Positions 27,971 through 31,632 of a stretch of 31,632 nucleotides of DNA are shown piece after piece. This DNA is from a virus. The translations under genes and the position numbers were made by a program. Under the pieces are notes generated by a model, which was not told the origin of the DNA, did no database searches, and was given only the letters and a program-made list of their open reading frames with translations. Each line of letters starts with the position of its first letter. The stretch's first letter is position 1. The DNA is taken from the IMG/VR virus record IMGVR_UViG_3300048584_000135, positions 1 to 31,632 of that record. One strand, written 5' to 3'.

Positions 27971-28974
27971 TCGCCCAGCTCCTCATTGAGCTGGTCGCGC
28001 AACGCCCGCTTCATCTCAGGGGTGAGCATCGAAGCGAGCTTCGGCACGAACTGACGCTTTTGGTCGAGGCTGAGGCGCGACCACGCGCCCTCGATCGCGT
28101 TGTAGTGCTTCTGGTGCGCCACTGGCGTCGCCAGCGGCACCGCAACACCCGCGCCTGCCGCGATTTTGGCATCCTCGACGCCGATCTCCGGATCGGCGAG
28201 CAGCGCCTCGATCACCTTGCGGCGGACGCCCTCGTCCTTCAGCTGGGTCACCACCTTCAGCTGTGCACCGTTCTCGCCCACCACCGGATGCTTCGCGAGC
28301 TGCTCGGCCAGATCGGGAAAAGGCTCGATCACAAGGCGATAAAGCGCCAGATCATTGTGGATCGTGCGCCGGGACATGCCCAACGCCTCGCCCACTGATT
28401 CCTCCCAGCTGTATGCTTGTGCAATCTTTGCACAAGCATCCTCGGTCTCATCCCTGAGAACAGCCTCAGCGGTCTCTTCGAAGTGCTTCACGCGGTCCCA
28501 GCGAGCCTTTGCGCCGCGCTGATACTGGTCGAGATCGCCGTGCGCGCGCGCGATCCGCTCCTGCGCCGCCGTCACCAGCGCAGCGGTAAACTTCGCCCGT
28601 TCGATCGGCCCTAGCGGGCGCCGGTGCAGGTTCTCCGATGCCTCCAGATCAGCAAGGTCTTCGGGCCTGCCCTTCACCTCGATCGCGAAGACCGGGATGC
28701 ATTCATAGGTCGCACCCATCAGGCGATGCATACCTGTCACGAGCAGCCACGGCGTCGCGCCATCGGCAACCACATCGGCGATCTCGCGCTTAGGGAAGCG
28801 GCGCGTTACCTTGATTGGATCGCGCTGCCCGTCGATGGCCATCAGCCGACCGAGCGCCGCCGCCTTGTCCTCGTGAAGGAAGCCGATCCGCTCGGGGATC
28901 ATGACGTCCGTCGGAGACAGCTCCAGCACTTGCGCCTGCGCCAGCACTTGGCGCTTCTCAGCCTGAGCGTTCAT
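27967..28974 (-). CDS. ParB/Srx-like protein (ParB N-terminal domain)
   Basis: This encodes 335 residues starting MNAQAEKRQVLAQAQVLELS at 28974. It shows the ParB N-terminal fold: IPERIGFLHEDKAAALGRLM, DPIKVTRRF, LLVTGMHRLMGATYECIPVF (the G-x-H-R-x2-A box) and LEASENLHRRPLGPIERAKF (the E-N-x-R-x-L box). A helix-turn-helix with ESVGEALGMSRRTIHNDLAL follows. Such phage proteins act in partition, transcription control or as ParB-type CTPases/nucleases. Early position beside ner suggests regulation or DNA processing during replicative transposition. The last about 100 residues are a separate helical region. Confidence 0.88.
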   Translation of the reverse strand: MNAQAEKRQVLAQAQVLELSPTDVMIPERIGFLHEDKAAALGRLMAIDGQRDPIKVTRRFPKREIADVVADGATPWLLVTGMHRLMGATYECIPVFAIEVKGRPEDLADLEASENLHRRPLGPIERAKFTAALVTAAQERIARAHGDLDQYQRGAKARWDRVKHFEETAEAVLRDETEDACAKIAQAYSWEESVGEALGMSRRTIHNDLALYRLVIEPFPDLAEQLAKHPVVGENGAQLKVVTQLKDEGVRRKVIEALLADPEIGVEDAKIAAGAGVAVPLATPVAHQKHYNAIEGAWSRLSLDQKRQFVPKLASMLTPEMKRALRDQLNEELGE

Positions 28975-29387
28975 TTCGCACCCCCACATAGACGGTGCGG
29001 GGCCTGTTCGAGCCGGGTAGCCTCCTCATCACTTACACAGGAGAACAGCCCATGCCGAACGCCGACCTGAATCCGATCGAGCAGCTGCGCGACCAGCTTT
29101 ACGCCCTCCAGCAGCTCGTCCTCGCGCATTGCGTGGCGTTCGCCGCGGCTGATCGCATCGCTGGTGATCGCGCGCTGCAGATCGCGGGCGGTCAGGCCGA
29201 TGCCTTGCTCAGCCAGGGACGCCCCATCGCTGCGCAGCGGCTCGCGATGCTCGTTCAAGAGGTCCAGCAGTGCCTCGATTGATACCCGCGCTTCGCCGAC
29301 CGCGCTCTTCAGTGCGATCCGACGGATCAGCGGGCGGATCACGCTGCGGTCAGCGAAGCCGACATCGGCCAGTGCAAGCACGCTCAT
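28971..29387 (-). CDS. 138-residue protein between ner-like and ParB-like genes, unknown
   Basis: Starts MSVLALADVGFADRSVIRPL at 29387 and overlaps the ner-like stop (ATGA) and the ParB-like ATG (ATGA). Helical sequence with VGEARVSIEALLDLLNEHRE, LTARDLQRAITSDAISRGER and LLEGVKLVAQLLDRIQVG. No motif I recognise. The opposite strand here carries a 77-codon frame with a good ribosome site (ATG 29052), so the coding strand is less certain than for neighbours, but the overlaps at both ends favour this one. Confidence 0.66.
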   Translation of the reverse strand: MSVLALADVGFADRSVIRPLIRRIALKSAVGEARVSIEALLDLLNEHREPLRSDGASLAEQGIGLTARDLQRAITSDAISRGERHAMREDELLEGVKLVAQLLDRIQVGVRHGLFSCVSDEEATRLEQAPHRLCGGAK

Positions 29388-29632
29388 GCCGCCACCGCCT
29401 TGCCGCGGCCGGAAAGGCGTTTGGCATCGTCAGCATCGATCTTGTCGAGCTCACGATAAAGCGCCCCAATCGAATGCAGGTTCGCACCCGGTGGATTCGG
29501 GTTCCGTTCGGTCTTCTTCCAATTGTGGAAGGTGTCCTGGTGGATGCCCGCTCTGCGGCAGAGCTCGGCGATGGAAACGCGCGAAGCCTTGGCTCGCCGT
29601 GCGATGTCCTGAACGATGGTTTGCTGATCCAT
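29384..29632 (-). CDS. Ner-like helix-turn-helix regulator
   Basis: This encodes 82 residues. The helix-turn-helix spans about residues 16-40: VSIAELCRRAGIHQDTFHNW, with a second helix KKTERNPNPPGANLHSIGAL. It is the first early gene, divergent from the repressor across an 86-bp operator, exactly the arrangement of ner and c in Mu. In Mu, Ner shuts down early and repressor transcription. The gene begins at 29632, just outside the TCCGAA half-site array, so it may regulate its own promoter. The Cro/CI type fold is shared with many phage switches. Confidence 0.85.
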   Translation of the reverse strand: MDQQTIVQDIARRAKASRVSIAELCRRAGIHQDTFHNWKKTERNPNPPGANLHSIGALYRELDKIDADDAKRLSGRGKAVAA

Positions 29633-29633
29633 A

Positions 29634-29695
29634 TCCGAATTCGTATCCGAACTTATTCGGACTGTAAACCGGATTTATTCGGATACGGGTTCGGA
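29634..29695. promoter_or_regulatory. Operator array between repressor and ner-like genes
   Basis: Five half-sites of one motif: TCCGAA at 29634 and 29646, TTCGGA at 29656, 29678 and 29690. The 18-bp arm TCCGAATTCGTATCCGAA (29634-29651) reappears inverted at 29678-29695 with 16 of 18 matches. The 29646/29656 pair makes a tight palindrome TCCGAA-CTTA-TTCGGA. The array fills the 86-bp gap and is symmetric around about 29664. It is the natural operator for the repressor and the Ner-like protein, controlling both divergent promoters. I could not assign -35/-10 boxes with confidence. Confidence 0.82.
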
Positions 29696-29718
29696 CGGCA
29701 TTTTGTTAGCGCTTAGGC

Positions 29719-30402
29719 ATGTCAGGTGTAGGGAAAGACGCCGCGCTCATTAACGCGCTGGTCGATTACGCGGGTGCGACCCTCACCGAGGTGGCGCGCC
29801 GGGCGAAAGTCGATCCTGAGACGCTGCGAAAGCCGACAAAGGGCATCACAGATTATCGCCTCAGCCAAAGAACGCTCGAAAAGCTGCAGGCGGCGTATCC
29901 GAATTTCCCCGATTGGCCGAAGCCCGCCCACAACGACAGGCGGCCGGCATTCCATCACGACAACCCTTCGTCGACCGCCTGGGCCACTGAGGGCGACACC
30001 GTCGAGCTGGAGCAGATCGACCTGCGCTATGGCATGGGCGGCACTTTCGCCGATGGCCCAGTCGAGGTTGAGCGTCGCCCCTTCTCGCGCGAATGGTTGC
30101 GCTCGATCACCACGACCGCACCGCGCCACCTTTTCTGGGCGATCGGCGATGGGGACAGCATGGAGCCGACCATCCGCAGCGGCGAGATCATCCTGATCGA
30201 CCGCTCCCAGGACACCCCGCGCATGGACGACGGGATCTGGGCCGTTACCCATGGCGAGATCGGCATGATCAAGCGGCTGCGCCACCTGCCCGATGGCACT
30301 GTCGAGTTGCACAGCGATAACCAGTTCGTGCGCCCGCAGACCGCAGTCGATGGTGAGCTTCATGTGATTGGCAGGGTGATCGCGGTGGTTCGACGTCTCT
30401 GA
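29719..30402 (+). CDS. c: Phage repressor, helix-turn-helix with S24 peptidase domain
   Basis: This encodes 227 residues. N-terminal helix-turn-helix: LTEVARRAKVDPETLRKPTK (residues 22-41). The S24 domain has GDGDSMEPTIRSGEIILID with catalytic Ser147, and Lys185 in GMIKRLRHL. It represses lytic genes, including ner and the transposase operon. A canonical Ala-Gly or Cys-Gly cleavage site is not visible; the linker has RYGMGGTFADG instead, so self-cleavage on RecA activation is not assured. It reads away from the early operon and continues, after 11 bp, into two secreted-protein genes, which makes it the first gene of a lysogeny operon. Confidence 0.92.
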   Translation: MSGVGKDAALINALVDYAGATLTEVARRAKVDPETLRKPTKGITDYRLSQRTLEKLQAAYPNFPDWPKPAHNDRRPAFHHDNPSSTAWATEGDTVELEQIDLRYGMGGTFADGPVEVERRPFSREWLRSITTTAPRHLFWAIGDGDSMEPTIRSGEIILIDRSQDTPRMDDGIWAVTHGEIGMIKRLRHLPDGTVELHSDNQFVRPQTAVDGELHVIGRVIAVVRRL

Positions 30403-30413
30403 GGGAGGGAAGA

Positions 30414-30608
30414 ATGATTAGGTCGCTGCTGTTGGTACTGGCTTTGGCCGGGCTCACCCCGATCAGCTCAGCATCCCCACTATGCGCCGCGGACGCCGAA
30501 GGATATATGTGCTGCAAGCGCTGCAAGGCAGGAAAGCCATGCGGCGATAGCTGCATCGCTAAGACGTCCAATTGCACCAAGCCCAAGGGCTGCGCGTGCC
30601 AGGGCTAG
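30414..30608 (+). CDS. Small secreted cysteine-rich protein
   Basis: This encodes 64 residues, ATG at 30414 with GGGAGGGA upstream, 11 bp after the repressor stop. Signal peptide MIRSLLLVLALAGLTPISSA with cleavage likely after residue 20. The mature part has nine cysteines (24, 33, 34, 37, 43, 47, 54, 60, 62) in the string YMCCKRCKAGKPCGDSCI, then KPKGCACQG. The CCxxCxxGKxCGDSCI pattern is a recurring family of exported proteobacterial proteins of unknown role. Being transcribed with the repressor, it should be made in lysogens. Disulfides or metal binding in the periplasm are plausible. Confidence 0.82.
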   Translation: MIRSLLLVLALAGLTPISSASPLCAADAEGYMCCKRCKAGKPCGDSCIAKTSNCTKPKGCACQG

Positions 30609-30618
30609 AGAGGGAACC

Positions 30619-31098
30619 ATGAGGTCGAACCTATCTTTCTCGCTGCTGCTCGTAATGGCGTCGATCGCCCCAGCCGCTTCCGCTGAGGAACCCAGCTCCG
30701 AAGAGGTCGACGCGGCGGTTCGATCCATGCGCGAGACGGCCGACGAAACCTTTGCTAGTTCTTGGCGCAAGTACGGAGATCAAGCTGCACGCGACGGGGT
30801 TTCGCCGACCCAGATCCGCCAGTGGTCGCTCTGGATGATGATGGGCTACAGCCTCGGCGTCTGCCACCAGACTGTGCCCGGCACTCTGATGGCCGACTGG
30901 CTCGCCGCGATTGACACCCTGGGCTTCAGATCAAAGTTGATCGGCACCCCTAGCTATCGATTTGTCGAAGAAGGCAACAGGATCGTTGAACATGGGCGGT
31001 CCAACGCGCCTGAAGATCCTCCCGGGACGGCTGCCTACGATGACTTCTGCAAACCGGATGTCGCCGCAGTGCAACGGATCTTGACCAGCTCCTTCTGA
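30619..31098 (+). CDS. Secreted protein, unknown (possible conversion gene)
   Basis: This encodes 159 residues. Signal peptide MRSNLSFSLLLVMASIAPAASA, cleavage probably after Ala22. The mature protein is about 137 residues, helical: VRSMRETADETFASSWRKYG, SPTQIRQWSLWMMMGYSLG, with two Cys (about 82 and 144) that may pair. AGAGAGGGAACC is its ribosome site and it starts 10 bp after the Cys-rich gene, so the two are one operon with the repressor. No family I recognise. Both genes look like lysogenic-conversion cargo. Confidence 0.78.
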   Translation: MRSNLSFSLLLVMASIAPAASAEEPSSEEVDAAVRSMRETADETFASSWRKYGDQAARDGVSPTQIRQWSLWMMMGYSLGVCHQTVPGTLMADWLAAIDTLGFRSKLIGTPSYRFVEEGNRIVEHGRSNAPEDPPGTAAYDDFCKPDVAAVQRILTSSF

Positions 31099-31521
31099 AG
31101 AACGAGCCCGAAAAATTCGCGCCCATTTTCACGAATGTAAGTAAGCGATAGCTGGACCGCAAACTGGCGGAAATCCGCGTTTTTTGCGCTGTCGCCACCG
31201 CAAATCGTCAATGCCCCGGTTGTGTCCCAGTTCGCAGCACGTTCAGATGGTACTCAGAGGCGTTTAATGTGCCCGTTATAGGCCCATAAATGGCGGATTT
31301 CCGGGCCTGAGAGGCCTTAAGGCGCTGACATCATCAGAACGGACGAGTCCAGCCGATCGTGGCAATTGATCGTCTAAATTGACCACGACTCTAGACACAG
31401 AGCCGAAACGCCAATTTTTTGGGCCATGGACGGCAAAGCCGCGCAAAACCGCCATTTTCTCACTGCGAGAGGCCGGACCTCCCCGCATTTCCCCGCATGT
31501 CCCCGACTCCAGAACCTCTTG
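31099..31521. other. Non-coding region with candidate phage end
   Basis: No convincing gene in these 423 bp. It holds four TGGCG-core sites: TGGCGGAAATCCG (31165) and TGGCGGATTTCCG (31291) on the plus strand, and AATGGCGGTTTTGC (about 31459) and ATTGGCGTTTCGG (about 31415) on the minus strand. Also present are GGGCCTGAGAGGCC near 31303 and a CCCCGCAT repeat of 10-bp period (31481-31505). Only short antisense or overlapping frames exist. It lies between the lysogeny operon and the edge of the phage. Confidence 0.55.
31405..31462 (-). mobile_element. Candidate left terminus of the Mu-like element
   Basis: Read on the minus strand from 31462 the sequence begins TGAGAAAATGGCGGTTTTGC. Mu-type ends begin TG, and the first transposase-binding site starts about 5 bp inside, as here. 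A second related site (ATTGGCGTTTCGG) lies about 40 bp further in, same orientation, with two more in the other orientation deeper in. The terminal dinucleotide, repeats and location behind the repressor operon agree, but other TG-starting positions nearby cannot be excluded. The matching right end is outside the window. Confidence 0.35.
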
Positions 31522-31632
31522 TCACCTAACAACCGGCCCCGCGCGAAAGCGCTGGACCGCGGCATCGAACTCAGCGCGGGTCATGGGGCGGGTCATAGGG
31601 CGGGCGGTTTGCGGCGGCATGGCACGGACAGG
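31522..31632 (-). CDS. 3' end of a possible flanking-host gene
   Basis: An open frame on the minus strand continues to the window edge and stops at 31522. From the first ATG (31620) it gives 32 residues: MPPQTARPMTRPMTRAEFDA, then AVQRFRAGPVVR. The TRAEFDAAVQRFRAGP segment looks like a real helical C-terminus. No stop is seen upstream before the edge, so the start is unknown. If the phage end is at 31462, this is host DNA. Weak support because of its small size. Confidence 0.35.
   Translation of the reverse strand, partial: PVRAMPPQTARPMTRPMTRAEFDAAVQRFRAGPVVR

Noticed and set aside
1-31632. tRNA, rRNA or integrase-type attachment site
   Set aside because: None seen on reading both strands; the element uses a MuA-type transposase and needs no att site.

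Overview
This window is most of a Mu-like transposable prophage (or temperate phage genome) inserted in a high-GC bacterium. The GC-rich codons, the GTG starts and the style of the small accessory proteins suggest an alphaproteobacterium, probably a sphingomonad; that host call is inference. Almost every gene lies on the minus strand in one dense array with ATGA, GTGA, TGATG or TAATG overlaps. The phage map therefore reads from right (early) to left (late), and the window cuts off the tail genes downstream of the tape measure.

Right end (about 29.4-31.6 kb): an S24/LexA-type repressor on the plus strand diverges from a small Ner-like helix-turn-helix gene. The 86-bp gap between them holds a symmetric array of TCCGAA/TTCGGA half-sites. 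Behind the repressor are two small secreted-protein genes on the plus strand that look like lysogenic-conversion cargo. Then comes a non-coding stretch with repeated TGGCG-core sites that may be the transposase-bound phage end, and the 3' part of a possible host gene.

Early/middle region (about 19.2-29.4 kb, minus strand): Ner-like regulator, a gene of unknown function, ParB-like nuclease/DNA-binding protein, an NPPY adenine-type DNA methyltransferase, two tandem winged-helix paralogues, six small genes of unknown function, the MuA-type DDE transposase, the MuB-type AAA+ ATPase, several small proteins (zinc-finger, membrane, unknown), GemA/gp16, a zinc ribbon and a Mor/C-type activator.

Late region (about 1-19.1 kb, minus strand): a lysis module (T4-type lysozyme, Rz with fully embedded Rz1, a DksA/TraR zinc finger, holin, DUF2730). 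Next is the Mu-type head module: gp26-like, gp27, TerL gp28, a small Cys protein, portal gp29, gp30 with a C-terminal nuclease-like domain, gp31, protease/scaffold I-Z, a decoration-like protein, capsid T, gp35, gp36, gp37-like. The tail is not the contractile Mu type. It is a siphovirus set: a small proline-rich protein, a tail tube, G/GT tail-assembly chaperones joined by a -1 frameshift signal, and a lambda-H-like tape measure that runs off the window.

Regulation readable from the sequence: a 23-bp GC-rich hairpin repeat occurs exactly twice, each time 31 bp upstream of a start codon, before the lysozyme gene and before the protease gene. These are the places where Mu has its C-activated late promoters Plys and PI. 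A strong terminator hairpin sits just upstream of the second copy, and another follows the capsid gene. The most notable items are the G/GT frameshift cassette, the twin late-promoter-like repeats, the embedded spanin gene, the nuclease-like tail on gp30, and the repressor-linked secreted proteins.
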